A stretch of DNA of 64,000 bases from Oscillospiraceae bacterium (GTDB lineage Bacteria; Bacillota; Clostridia; Oscillospirales; Oscillospiraceae), in NCBI GenBank assembly GCA_017435525.1, contig JAFSEW010000004.1, positions 1 through 64,000 of the forward strand, in the 5' to 3' direction. The notes beneath the pieces are model-generated. The model made no database searches. It saw nothing but the letters and a program-made list of their open reading frames with translations, and was not told the DNA's origin. The stretch's first letter is position 1. Each line of letters opens with the position of its first letter. The position numbers and the translations under genes are program-made. Below, piece by piece: positions 42,579-51,044 of the stretch.

Positions 42579-43892
42579 GTGCTGAAAGTAACCAAATTCG
42601 GCGGCTCTTCCATGGCAGATGCCAGCCAGTGCCGCAAGGTCAGAGATATTGTCCTGTCCGACCCCAGCCGTAAGGTGGTCATCGTATCCGCCGCGGGCAA
42701 GAGCAGCCAGGATAACCATAAGATCACCGATCTGCTGTATCTGTGCCATGCCCATATCAAGTACGGCATGGACTGCAGCAATGTGTTTGAAATGATCGCC
42801 GGCCGCTACCGTAAGATCCGGGATGAGCTGGGTCTGGACATCGATCTGGAGCCGGAATTCGTGGAATTGAAGCACCGCCTGGAAAAGAAGGATGTTTCCG
42901 AGGATGAGCTGGTGAGCCGGGGCGAGTATTTCTCCGCCAAGCTGATGGCTGCCTGCCTGGGCTTTGAATTTGTGGATGCGGCGGATTGGGTCTACTTCAA
43001 GATGGACGGTTCCGTGGATCAGGAGGCTTCTTATCAGGCGCTGCAGGAGAAAGTTCACGGCGGCGTTGTGATTCCCGGCTTCTACGGCGTGATGCCCGAT
43101 GGCAATATCCGCACCTTCAGCCGCGGCGGCTCCGATATTACCGGTGCCCTGGCAGCAGCCGCTCTGGATGCGGATGTGTATGAAAACTGGACCGATGTTT
43201 CCGGTATCCTCATGGCGGACCCCCGGATTGTGGAGAACCCCCTGCCCATTCCCGAAGTTACTTACGATGAGCTTCGTGAGCTGAGCTATTCCGGTGCTCA
43301 GGTGCTCCATGAGCTGACATTGTTCCCCGTCCGGGAGAAGGGCATCCCCCTGAATATCCGCAATACCAACGATCCCGAGGCACCCGGCACCATGATCCGG
43401 GAGAAGTTCGACGGCGACAGCGATCCTAACCGCTTCATCACCGGCATCACCGGCAAGAAGGATTTCTCTATCGTCCATCTGTCCAAGCGGGGCCTTTCCA
43501 ATGAGGTTGGCCTGCTGCGGCGGATCCTGAGCATCTACGAGCGGCACAATATTTCCGTTGTGTATGTTCCCAACGGCATCGACAATGTGTCCGTGGTCAT
43601 TGAGACGGAAGCCATCACCCCCAAGCTCTACACCATTCTGGCCGAGGTGCAGCAGGAAATCCGGCCCGATACCCTGCAGGTTATCGATAAGATCGCCGTA
43701 GTAGCCGCCGTTGGCCGCCGGATGTCCAAGCGGCCCGGTATTTCCGGCCAGATCTTCGGCGCCCTGGGTCAGGCGGGCATCAATATCCGCTGGATCACCC
43801 AGAGCCCTGACGAGCTGAACATCATCTTCGGCGTCAACAACGACGATTTCGCCAAGGCTATCCGGGTGCTGTATGACAGCTTTGCAAAATAA
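42579..43892 (+). CDS. lysC: Aspartate kinase
   Basis: Phosphorylates aspartate, the entry step for lysine and threonine. A 437-residue protein: LKVTKFGGSSMADASQCRKV, TFSRGGSDITGALAAAALDA and the kinase end, then two ACT domains (about 300-437; GLSNEVGLLRRILSIYERHN; SGQIFGALGQAGINIRWITQ), so feedback control is expected. The start is GTG 42579 with AGAAGGA upstream, 16 bases after hom. Confidence 0.95.
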   Translation: MLKVTKFGGSSMADASQCRKVRDIVLSDPSRKVVIVSAAGKSSQDNHKITDLLYLCHAHIKYGMDCSNVFEMIAGRYRKIRDELGLDIDLEPEFVELKHRLEKKDVSEDELVSRGEYFSAKLMAACLGFEFVDAADWVYFKMDGSVDQEASYQALQEKVHGGVVIPGFYGVMPDGNIRTFSRGGSDITGALAAAALDADVYENWTDVSGILMADPRIVENPLPIPEVTYDELRELSYSGAQVLHELTLFPVREKGIPLNIRNTNDPEAPGTMIREKFDGDSDPNRFITGITGKKDFSIVHLSKRGLSNEVGLLRRILSIYERHNISVVYVPNGIDNVSVVIETEAITPKLYTILAEVQQEIRPDTLQVIDKIAVVAAVGRRMSKRPGISGQIFGALGQAGINIRWITQSPDELNIIFGVNNDDFAKAIRVLYDSFAK

Positions 43893-43905
43893 GGGAGGAA
43901 ATACT

Positions 43906-44910
43906 ATGAAAACTTATACTGTTGCTGTCCTGGGTGCCACCGGTGCTGTGGGCCAGGAAATGATCAATCTGCTGGAAGAGCGCAATTTCCCCGTGGGGAA
44001 ACTGGTGCCTCTGGCTTCTGCCAGAAGCGCAGGCAAGACGCTGAAGTTCAAGGGCGAGGATGTGAAGATCGAGCTGGCCTGTGAGGAAGCTTTTGAGGGC
44101 ATCGACATCGTCCTGGGCGCTGCCGAGAATGATATCGCCGAGAAGTTTGCCCCTGCCATCGTCAAGGCAGGCTGCGTCTTTGTGGATAATTCTTCCGCAT
44201 TCCGTCTGGATCCCAGTGTGCCCCTGGTGGTGCCGGAGGTCAATCCCGAGGATGTGAAGTGGAATAAGGGCATTATCTCTAACCCCAACTGCACCACCAT
44301 CATCACCATGACCGCCGTCAACGCCCTGAACAGCATCTCTCCCATCCGTGCCATCACCGCCTCTACTTACCAGGCTGTGTCCGGCGCCGGTGCCGCAGGC
44401 CCCATTGAGCTGATGAATGAGGTGGAAGCCCTGTCCAAGGGCGAGACCTATGAGCCCAAGGTGTTCTCCCATCAGATCGCCTACAACCTGATCCCCCAGA
44501 TCGGCGGCGAGCAGTTCCTGGGCTACACCAGTGAGGAAATGAAGATGCAGAACGAGGGCCGCAAGATCATGCACCTGCCTGAGCTGAAGGTCAGCTGCAC
44601 CTGCATCCGTGTGCCTGTGGTTCGCAGCCACTCCGTTTCCGTATCGTTGCACTTCGATGTTCCCGTCACTGTGGAGCAGGTGCGGGAAGTGCTGGCCAAG
44701 GCCCCCGGCGTGAAGCTGGTGGATGACCTTGCCAAGAAGCAGTATCCCATGCCTCTGGACACCAGCGGCCAGGATCTGGTGTTCGTGGGCCGTATCCGCC
44801 CCGACCTGACTGACGATAACGGCATCTGCCTGTGGTGCTGCGGCGACCAGGTAAGAAAGGGCGCAGCCCTCAACTGCATCCAGATCGCAGAACTGGTCAT
44901 CAAGGAATAA
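43906..44910 (+). CDS. asd: Aspartate-semialdehyde dehydrogenase
   Basis: Reduces aspartyl phosphate to the semialdehyde. A 334-residue protein with VAVLGATGAVGQEMINLL, DNSSAFRLDPSVPLVVPEVN, the catalytic cysteine in ISNPNCTTIIT, and VPVVRSHSVSV. GGGAGG precedes the ATG. It is third in the operon, followed by a strong terminator. Confidence 0.96.
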   Translation: MKTYTVAVLGATGAVGQEMINLLEERNFPVGKLVPLASARSAGKTLKFKGEDVKIELACEEAFEGIDIVLGAAENDIAEKFAPAIVKAGCVFVDNSSAFRLDPSVPLVVPEVNPEDVKWNKGIISNPNCTTIITMTAVNALNSISPIRAITASTYQAVSGAGAAGPIELMNEVEALSKGETYEPKVFSHQIAYNLIPQIGGEQFLGYTSEEMKMQNEGRKIMHLPELKVSCTCIRVPVVRSHSVSVSLHFDVPVTVEQVREVLAKAPGVKLVDDLAKKQYPMPLDTSGQDLVFVGRIRPDLTDDNGICLWCCGDQVRKGAALNCIQIAELVIKE

Positions 44911-44915
44911 AAATG

Positions 44916-44943
44916 AAAGGGCACCCTTCGGGGTGCCCTTTTT
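44916..44943. terminator. Terminator of hom-lysC-asd
   Basis: AAAGGGCACCC-TTCG-GGGTGCCCTTT then TT; a UUCG tetraloop hairpin. Confidence 0.9.
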
Positions 44944-44960
44944 GCGCGATGTAAGCGGGA

Positions 44961-46688
44961 TTATTTCAGCTCCAGCAGGAATTCTTCCTGGGCGGGGCCT
45001 TCTACAAAGGGGTTATATACCGGTACTACCGCACCGGCGGTGTTGATAAAGCGGCATACCTGGGTACCGGCGGCAAGATCCGCATACACAGCCATGCCCA
45101 CATGGTCTTTTCGGTTCAGCGCGCTGATGCTGTCGTCCTGGGCGGTACCCCGGCGGCCAGCGATAAAGCCGTTGAAGGTGTAGTCCGTCAGATACCCGCC
45201 GTAAGTCTTGCCAGCGGTGCCTTTGAACTGGCTGTTGTAGATCAGCTTCCCGGCATCGTTATACATGGTCTGCTGGCCATCCAGGAACGGATACAGATCG
45301 TGCTGATGACCGTAAACGGCCAGATCCGGCTGGATCTCATTGAGAAGCTCCGTCCACGCTGCCTTCACTTCCACATGGTCTTTGCGGCTGTTGACAAACT
45401 GAATGGGAATATGGCAGGCCACCAGGGTGTAGCCGTAGCCTTCATAAGGCTTGGTTTGCGCCAGTTCCCGGAGGAATTGGGCCTGCTCGTCGTGGTACAG
45501 GGCAAAGCGGTCGGTTCCGTAGTATTCCCACCAGCCGTCATCATGATCTTCGCCCAGATCCAGGGTGATGCCGAATACATCCGAGAGGGTGAACCAGTAG
45601 TAAAAGCTTTCGTTTTTGCTGCCCACATACTTGTAAAGGGATTCTGCGTAGGCACCTTTGATCTCGTGATTGCCACGGGCATAGACTACGGGGATCTGGC
45701 CGCCGGTTACATCATGGGCCAGGAGATTACTGAACTGGGCATCTTTTTCGTAGTCCGCCATGCCTACGGAGTCGCCCAGGATCACCAGAAAATCCAGATT
45801 TTCCACCGCCAGCGCTGCCGCTACCGCGCCTTTCCGGGCGTGATGCACATCGGTCATGGTGTAGTAAACCAGACCGTCGGCGGTGTTGACGGGCCGGAAG
45901 GTGTAAGCTTTGCTGATTTCCTTGCCCTTAAAGCCGCCGAAGGGACCACGGTAGATCATTTTTTCTGCGTGGATGGAGTAGGCCCGGGCAGCATCCAGCT
46001 TTTCCTGGGGCACGGTGATCTTGTGAACGGTGTCTTTGGACTTCATGCTGCCGGCATAGAGATCATAGTAGCTTTCTCCGCCGATTTCCACCCAGGCAGT
46101 GGCCGGATGGTTGGTGCTGAATACGATCTGGTAAGTATCCTCCACGGCGTAGACCACCGGCTCATAGGTAAACCGGCTGCCCACCGTCACGCCGTAGCCT
46201 TCCCATACTGCCAGCAGGATCACCAGAGCTATCAGCAGGGCTTTCAGCGCGACGCAATACTTGCAGGTTTTCACAGGGGGGAAGAACAGCAGCCCGGCAA
46301 AGGCTGTGATGCATGTAGCGACAACCAGGGAGAGGAAAAACTTGGGCAGAATAAAATACAGATAGTCGATGGCACCCATTACAACCACCACCGCAGAAGC
46401 TGCGGTAAATATGCCCAGCAACGCGCTCAGCACAGCGGTGGAGCGCTTTTTGCTCCCCGGCCGTACCAGGGTTACAACGGCAAAGGCCAACAGTACCCAC
46501 AGGAAAATGCTGATGTAAAGGGGAAGATTCAGAAGAAATTCCGTGGGCTCTTTTCTCCCCAGGGCTTCATAAAGCACCTTGGAGATGCCGCTCCAGATTA
46601 CCCGCATGGAAAACCAGAACAACGCCACAGCCATGGCCCAGAACACGCATAGAATATTCCACAGATTTTTCTTGAGTTTGTTTGCCAT
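44961..46688 (-). CDS. Membrane-anchored metallophosphoesterase
   Basis: A 575-residue protein. Four to five N-terminal membrane segments (residues 10-175) precede a short fibronectin-like domain (about 180-265; VFSTNHPATAWVEIGG) and a calcineurin-like phosphoesterase domain with MTDVHHARKG, VILGDSVGMADY, VVYARGNHE, VACHIPIQF and VYGHQHDLYP. The active site is predicted outside the membrane. Substrates of this purple-acid-phosphatase-like layout are unknown. Its 3' end faces the asd terminator. Confidence 0.87.
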   Translation of the reverse strand: MANKLKKNLWNILCVFWAMAVALFWFSMRVIWSGISKVLYEALGRKEPTEFLLNLPLYISIFLWVLLAFAVVTLVRPGSKKRSTAVLSALLGIFTAASAVVVVMGAIDYLYFILPKFFLSLVVATCITAFAGLLFFPPVKTCKYCVALKALLIALVILLAVWEGYGVTVGSRFTYEPVVYAVEDTYQIVFSTNHPATAWVEIGGESYYDLYAGSMKSKDTVHKITVPQEKLDAARAYSIHAEKMIYRGPFGGFKGKEISKAYTFRPVNTADGLVYYTMTDVHHARKGAVAAALAVENLDFLVILGDSVGMADYEKDAQFSNLLAHDVTGGQIPVVYARGNHEIKGAYAESLYKYVGSKNESFYYWFTLSDVFGITLDLGEDHDDGWWEYYGTDRFALYHDEQAQFLRELAQTKPYEGYGYTLVACHIPIQFVNSRKDHVEVKAAWTELLNEIQPDLAVYGHQHDLYPFLDGQQTMYNDAGKLIYNSQFKGTAGKTYGGYLTDYTFNGFIAGRRGTAQDDSISALNRKDHVGMAVYADLAAGTQVCRFINTAGAVVPVYNPFVEGPAQEEFLLELK

Positions 46689-46757
46689 AGAGAAACCTCC
46701 TGATTTGTTTTTTACTTCTGCAGTATGATTTTGCCGAAACCTTGCAATATAATGTGT

Positions 46758-46918
46758 GCCAGCCGGTTACGAACTTGTCAACGGGGACTCGCCGCCAAAT
46801 TCAAGCGTGTTGACTTCTATACGCCGAGCGGGTACAAGCGACCGAATCGGGTGACACCCAATGGTCTTATTTGCTTGCCGGCCTGCCAGTCACGAACTTG
46901 TCAACGGCGACTCGCCGT
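46758..46918. repeat. Short repeat of the MATE gene's 3' end
   Basis: GAACTTGTCAACGG-GACTCGCCG occurs at about 46771-46794 and again at 46894-46918 with one base difference, and the flanking CCAG-C/T-CACG-type sequence is also similar. The second copy encodes the last residues (GESPLTSS) of the MATE protein and forms CAACGGCG-ACT-CGCCGTTG. Between them lies an unremarkable stretch without a gene. Confidence 0.6.
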
Positions 46919-48275
46919 TGGTTATAGCTTCTTCGATCTTTTTGTAGACGGTTTTTCGCATGGTGATGTAGCAGGCCAGGCCGCCTACCACATTGGACAC
47001 CGGCTCAGCCATAAAAACGCCCAGGACTCCGAAGCCCAGCCGGGGCAGCAGAAGTGTCAGGGGGAATACGATTACGGCTTTTCGCAGCAGGGAGAAGAAG
47101 ATAGCGTGTTTGGCGTCCCGCAAGGCCTGGAAAGCGGTCTGCCCCGCAAACTGGAAGGCCTGGAACACGAAGCCGAAGAAATAGATCTGCAAGGCTGCGA
47201 TACCCGGCTCGATGATGGTTGGATCATCTGAGAAGATCCCGAACCAGAACCGAGGGAACAGCAGCATGGCCACCCAGGCGAGCATGGTATAAGCCACGCC
47301 CACGACGGTGTTGAACCGGATGCCGGATTTCACCCGGGCGTACTGCTTTGCGCCGTAATTGAAGCCGATCACCGGCTGGGCGCCGCTGCCGATGCCGGAA
47401 ACCGGCAGGGAGAAGATCTCACGCACGGCGTTGGTTACGGTCATAATGCCCACATACAGATCGCCGCCATAGGCCTGCAAGGTAGTGTTGCAGGCTACCT
47501 GCACCAGGCAGTTGGTGCCCTGCATGATGAAATTGACGGTACCCATTTTGCAGATCTCTCCGGTGATCTCCCGCCGGATGGCGATGTTTTTTCTGCGCAG
47601 AGGAATCAGCGCCTGCTTGCCGGTGAGAAAGTACAGAATCCAGGCGGCAGAGGCGGCCTGACTGATGACGGTGGCCAGCGCCGCGCCGGCCACGCCCATC
47701 TCCAGGGCAAAAATAAACACGGGATCCAGAATAATATTGCACACGGCGCCGATGATAATGGAGTACATGCCGACTTTGGGGAAGCCCTGGGCATTGATAT
47801 AGCCGTTCAGACCGGTGGAAAGCATGGAAAATACCGTGCCCAGAAGATAGATATTCAGATAGTCCCGGGCATAGACAAAGGATTCTTCGCTGGCGCCGAA
47901 GGCGAAGAGGATGGGCTTCATGCCCCAATAGCCCACGGCCATGAGAATCAGGGAACTGCCCAGCAGCAGGGCAAAGGAATTGCCCAGGATTCTGCCGGCC
48001 TTTTCCTCATTCCCCGCACCCCGCTCAATGGAGAAAAGCGGCACACCGCCGATGCCGAAGAGGGCCGTAAACGCCATGATCAGGGTGACCATCGGGAATG
48101 TCAGACCCACGCCGGTCAGGGCCATGCTGTCGCCGCCCATATGACCCAGGTAGATCCGGTCCACCACATTGTATAATAGATGAACCACCTGGGCAATGGT
48201 CAACGGAATGGCCTGGGCCACAATCCGCTTCCACACAGGCCCGGTGGAAAAATCGTTTTTCTGTGTCATTGCCAT
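46890..48275 (-). CDS. MATE family efflux transporter
   Basis: A 461-residue polytopic protein with twelve predicted membrane helices in two homologous halves: PLTIAQVVHLLYNVVDRIYL near the start, and later NLILDP-like NIILDPVFIFALEMGVAGAA, VMQGTN-like FIMQGTNCLVQ and PVIGFNYGAKQYARV. The family exports cationic drugs or metabolites with Na+ or H+. TTAGGAGG precedes ATG 48275. No regulator is adjacent. Confidence 0.93.
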   Translation of the reverse strand: MAMTQKNDFSTGPVWKRIVAQAIPLTIAQVVHLLYNVVDRIYLGHMGGDSMALTGVGLTFPMVTLIMAFTALFGIGGVPLFSIERGAGNEEKAGRILGNSFALLLGSSLILMAVGYWGMKPILFAFGASEESFVYARDYLNIYLLGTVFSMLSTGLNGYINAQGFPKVGMYSIIIGAVCNIILDPVFIFALEMGVAGAALATVISQAASAAWILYFLTGKQALIPLRRKNIAIRREITGEICKMGTVNFIMQGTNCLVQVACNTTLQAYGGDLYVGIMTVTNAVREIFSLPVSGIGSGAQPVIGFNYGAKQYARVKSGIRFNTVVGVAYTMLAWVAMLLFPRFWFGIFSDDPTIIEPGIAALQIYFFGFVFQAFQFAGQTAFQALRDAKHAIFFSLLRKAVIVFPLTLLLPRLGFGVLGVFMAEPVSNVVGGLACYITMRKTVYKKIEEAITNGESPLTSS

Positions 48276-48320
48276 AGTTCTGCCTCCTAAGGCCTATATC
48301 GTATCGGAGTTACGGGGAGC

Positions 48321-48425
48321 GGGCCCTTCGGCTGCGCTGACGCGCGCTCAGGGCGACAGCAGAAACTTGAGGCTCTCGCATCTTCTCTGTCATTCTGAGC
48401 AAGCCGCAGGCGCGTCGAAGAATCC
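48321..48425. repeat. Paired-hairpin intergenic repeat, copy D
   Basis: Left half GGGCCCTTCGGCTGCG ... CTCAGGGCGACA (diverged), right half TCTGTCATTCTGAGC ... GTCGAAGAATCC. Same layout as copies A-C. Confidence 0.75.
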
Positions 48426-48454
48426 GTGAACCTAGAACCCGCTTACATTGCAGA

Positions 48455-48481
48455 AAAGGCGGCGCTGTATGCGCCGCCTTT
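48455..48481 (-). terminator. mgtE terminator
   Basis: AAAGGCGGCGC-TGTAT-GCGCCGCCTTT just after the mgtE stop, with TTTT on the minus strand. Confidence 0.75.
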
Positions 48482-48485
48482 ACAC

Positions 48486-49862
48486 TTACACGCCCAGCAG
48501 GGCTTTTGCGAAGAGAAAATACACCAGCAGGGACAGGGCGTCCACGATGGTGGAGATGAAGGGGCTTGCCATAACCGCAGGGTCCATCTTCAGCTTCTTG
48601 GCGGCCATGGGCAATGCGCAGCCCACCAGCTTGGCGATAATTACCGTAACGCACAGGGCGAAGCAGACTACGGCATCCACCATCAGGGTGATGTCGCTGT
48701 TTCCCATAAGCAGCCGGTCCACCAGCAGGATCTTTACGAAGCATACCACACCCAGCGCCACGCCGCAGAGGATGGAGGTCTGCAATTCTTTCCAGAGCAC
48801 CCGGCCGATGTCCCGCAGCTGCAGCTCATCCAGGCTCAGGGCACGGATGACGGTCACGGAAGACTGGGAGCCGGAGTTACCGCCGGTACCCATCAGCATG
48901 GGAATAAAGGCGGTTAGGGCCACCTGCGCGGCCAGAGCGCCTTCAAAGGCGGTGATGATCAATCCCGTGAAGGTGGCGGACACCATCAGCAGCATCAGCC
49001 AGGGAACACGGTTGCGGAAAAGGTCAAGGGGGGTAGAGCGAAGGTAGGTCTTTTCCGAAGGGGTCATGGCGCTCATCAGCTCCATATCCTCCGTGGCCTC
49101 TTCTTCCATGACATCCATGGCGTCGTCGAAGGTCACGATACCTACCATCCGGTTTTCGCCGTCCACCACAGGCAGCGCCAGGAAGTGATACTTGCTCAGC
49201 ATTCTGGCGGCTTCTTCCTTATCGGTGGAGGTGGAGATGGCGATCAGGTTGGTGATCATAATATCCTGGATCAGGGTGTCGTCATCGCTGCACAGCAGCA
49301 GATCCTTCACCGTTACCAGACCTACCAGCACCCGTCCTTCGGTGACATAGCAGGTGTAGATGGTTTCTTTGTCCACGCCCTGGCGGCGAATCCGCAAAAT
49401 GGCTTCTTCCACCGTCATGTTGGGCCGCAGGGATACATACTCCGTGGTCATAATGGAACCGGCGGAATTTTCGCTGTAGCGCAGCAGCTGGTTAATGGTG
49501 TTGCGCATTTCGGGATCTGCCTGCTTCAGAATCCGCTTGACCACATTGGCGGGCATTTCCTCCACCAGGTCGGCGGCGTCGTCGGCATACAGTTCGTCGA
49601 GAATTTCCTTCAGCTCATTGTCGGAAAAGCCCCGGATCAGCAGCTCCTGTGCTTCCGTTTCCATTTCCACAAAGGTTTCCGCCGCCAGCTCCTTGGGCAG
49701 CAGGCGGAAAAGCAGGGGGATCTGTTTGTCTTCCAGACACGCAAAGATCCCGGCGATATCGCTGGGATTCATGGTTGCCAAAATATCCCGGAGGGTTGCG
49801 TACTTTTTGTCCTCCAGCATTTTGATGAGCGCGCGCTCTACAATGTCAAATCGTTCTGCCAT
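48486..49862 (-). CDS. mgtE: MgtE magnesium transporter
   Basis: A 458-residue Mg2+ channel: an N-terminal helical superfamily domain (residues 1-130; MNPSDIAGIFACLEDKQIPL, ELYADDAADLVEEMPANVV), two CBS domains (about 135-255), then five membrane helices (285-458) with the pore signature GTGGNSGSQSS. This is the full family layout. AAGGAGG precedes the ATG. A short upstream frame at 49979-49905 may serve as a leader. Confidence 0.96.
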   Translation of the reverse strand: MAERFDIVERALIKMLEDKKYATLRDILATMNPSDIAGIFACLEDKQIPLLFRLLPKELAAETFVEMETEAQELLIRGFSDNELKEILDELYADDAADLVEEMPANVVKRILKQADPEMRNTINQLLRYSENSAGSIMTTEYVSLRPNMTVEEAILRIRRQGVDKETIYTCYVTEGRVLVGLVTVKDLLLCSDDDTLIQDIMITNLIAISTSTDKEEAARMLSKYHFLALPVVDGENRMVGIVTFDDAMDVMEEEATEDMELMSAMTPSEKTYLRSTPLDLFRNRVPWLMLLMVSATFTGLIITAFEGALAAQVALTAFIPMLMGTGGNSGSQSSVTVIRALSLDELQLRDIGRVLWKELQTSILCGVALGVVCFVKILLVDRLLMGNSDITLMVDAVVCFALCVTVIIAKLVGCALPMAAKKLKMDPAVMASPFISTIVDALSLLVYFLFAKALLGV

Positions 49863-49904
49863 GGTGTTCCTCCTTCTGTGTAATCATGAGGCACACCCGG
49901 GCCG

Positions 49905-49979
49905 TTATCTGCGAGGCGTCCACCAGGGACTGCGGTCGCTACTTCGGTCCGGTGCGCTGCCGGTACTGCCTGTGTCCAT
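49905..49979 (-). CDS. Possible leader peptide upstream of mgtE
   Basis: A 24-codon frame MDTGSTGSAPDRSSDRSPWW then TPRR, with AAGGGGGG-AACACC before its ATG, the same start context as mgtE (GGAGG-AACACC-ATGG). Its stop is 43 bases before the mgtE start. It holds three prolines and several Asp/Ser residues, loosely recalling Mg2+-responsive leader peptides, but it has no homology I recognise. The remaining gap 49980-50181 holds no gene. Confidence 0.35.
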   Translation of the reverse strand: MDTGSTGSAPDRSSDRSPWWTPRR

Positions 49980-50181
49980 GGTGTTCCCCCCTTCGGATAA
50001 TTTAGGCCATAGCTACTGCTATTTTATTTCCAAAAATCTTCCTTGTCAACCCCGGCTGGCAAAGGAATTTTGCTGGAATGGTACATTGTGGGATGCTCTG
50101 TGTTTTTGTGGGTTTTGAGGGGTTGGTTTCTGCAAATCCAATAAAAACAAACAAAAAGTGTTGGGTTCTCTTCGATTGTGC

Positions 50182-50210
50182 TTGACTTTTAGTCGTAGCT
50201 ATTGTATCTT
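50182..50210 (+). promoter_or_regulatory. Promoter of the DeoR-E2-E1 cluster
   Basis: TTGACT (50182-50187), 17-bp spacer, TATCTT (50205-50210), 33 bases before the TTG start. Confidence 0.65.
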
Positions 50211-50242
50211 TATCGTGAGAACATGTGGGGAGGTGACGGGCT

Positions 50243-51007
50243 TTGCTGGCAGCGGAAAGACGCCGCGTGATCATGGAGCGCATTCAGGCCACCGGGCAGC
50301 TGGTGGGATCTGCTCTGAGCGTTGAATTCCAGGTGTCCGAGGAGACAATCCGGCGGGATCTGGAGTGGCTGGAGAAAGAGGGAATTGCCACCAGGATCTA
50401 TGGCGGTGCTGTGCTTGCCGGTACTGACCGTGCCGCGCCACCGTATTCCATCCGTAAAAACACCAACATCGAACCCAAAGTGTCTGTGGCCAGAATTCTC
50501 AGCAGGCTGGTTCAGGAGGGAGATACCCTGATGGTAGACGAGAGCTCCACGGCGGCCTATGCCGTCCGGGCACTGCGTCACCTGAAGCGTTTGACTCTGA
50601 TTACCAACTCTCTGGAGCTCCTGCGGGAAGCAACAGGGCAGGAAGGCTGGCATGTGATTTCCACCGGCGGCACCCTGAAGCCGGATGTGCTGGCCCATGT
50701 GGGTCCTCACGCCCTGCGGACGGTCTCTGCCTACCATGCCCGGTACGCCATTTTGTCCTGCCGGGGCATCAATTCCCAGCTGGGGCTGGCGGATTCCGAC
50801 GACGAAGTGGTGCAGGTAAAGCAGGCGATGGTTGCGTCCAGCGACTGTGCGATATTGCTGGCCGACCACCGCAAGTTTGACCGTTCGGGCTTTGTGGCTT
50901 TGGGCAAGCTGGATTTGGTGGACAAGCTGATCACCGACTGTGCGCCGGACCCGCAGTGGCAGGAACGGCTGCAGCAAGCCGGTGTGGAGCTGCTTTACGG
51001 AGAGTGA
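50243..51007 (+). CDS. DeoR-family transcriptional regulator
   Basis: A 254-residue protein: N-terminal winged helix (AAERRRVIMERIQATGQLVG; VSEETIRRDLEWLEKEGIAT) and a C-terminal DeoR sensor domain (TLMVDESSTAAYAVRAL; LTLITNSLELLREA; AILLADHRKFDRSGFVALG). The start is TTG with GGGGAGGTGA upstream. It sits 37 bases before the E2 gene in the same direction, so it may control the 2-oxoacid dehydrogenase genes, an uncommon pairing. Confidence 0.92.
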   Translation: MLAAERRRVIMERIQATGQLVGSALSVEFQVSEETIRRDLEWLEKEGIATRIYGGAVLAGTDRAAPPYSIRKNTNIEPKVSVARILSRLVQEGDTLMVDESSTAAYAVRALRHLKRLTLITNSLELLREATGQEGWHVISTGGTLKPDVLAHVGPHALRTVSAYHARYAILSCRGINSQLGLADSDDEVVQVKQAMVASSDCAILLADHRKFDRSGFVALGKLDLVDKLITDCAPDPQWQERLQQAGVELLYGE

Positions 51008-51044
51008 CAATGCAATTCAAAAAAATGATATTGGAGGAACAATC

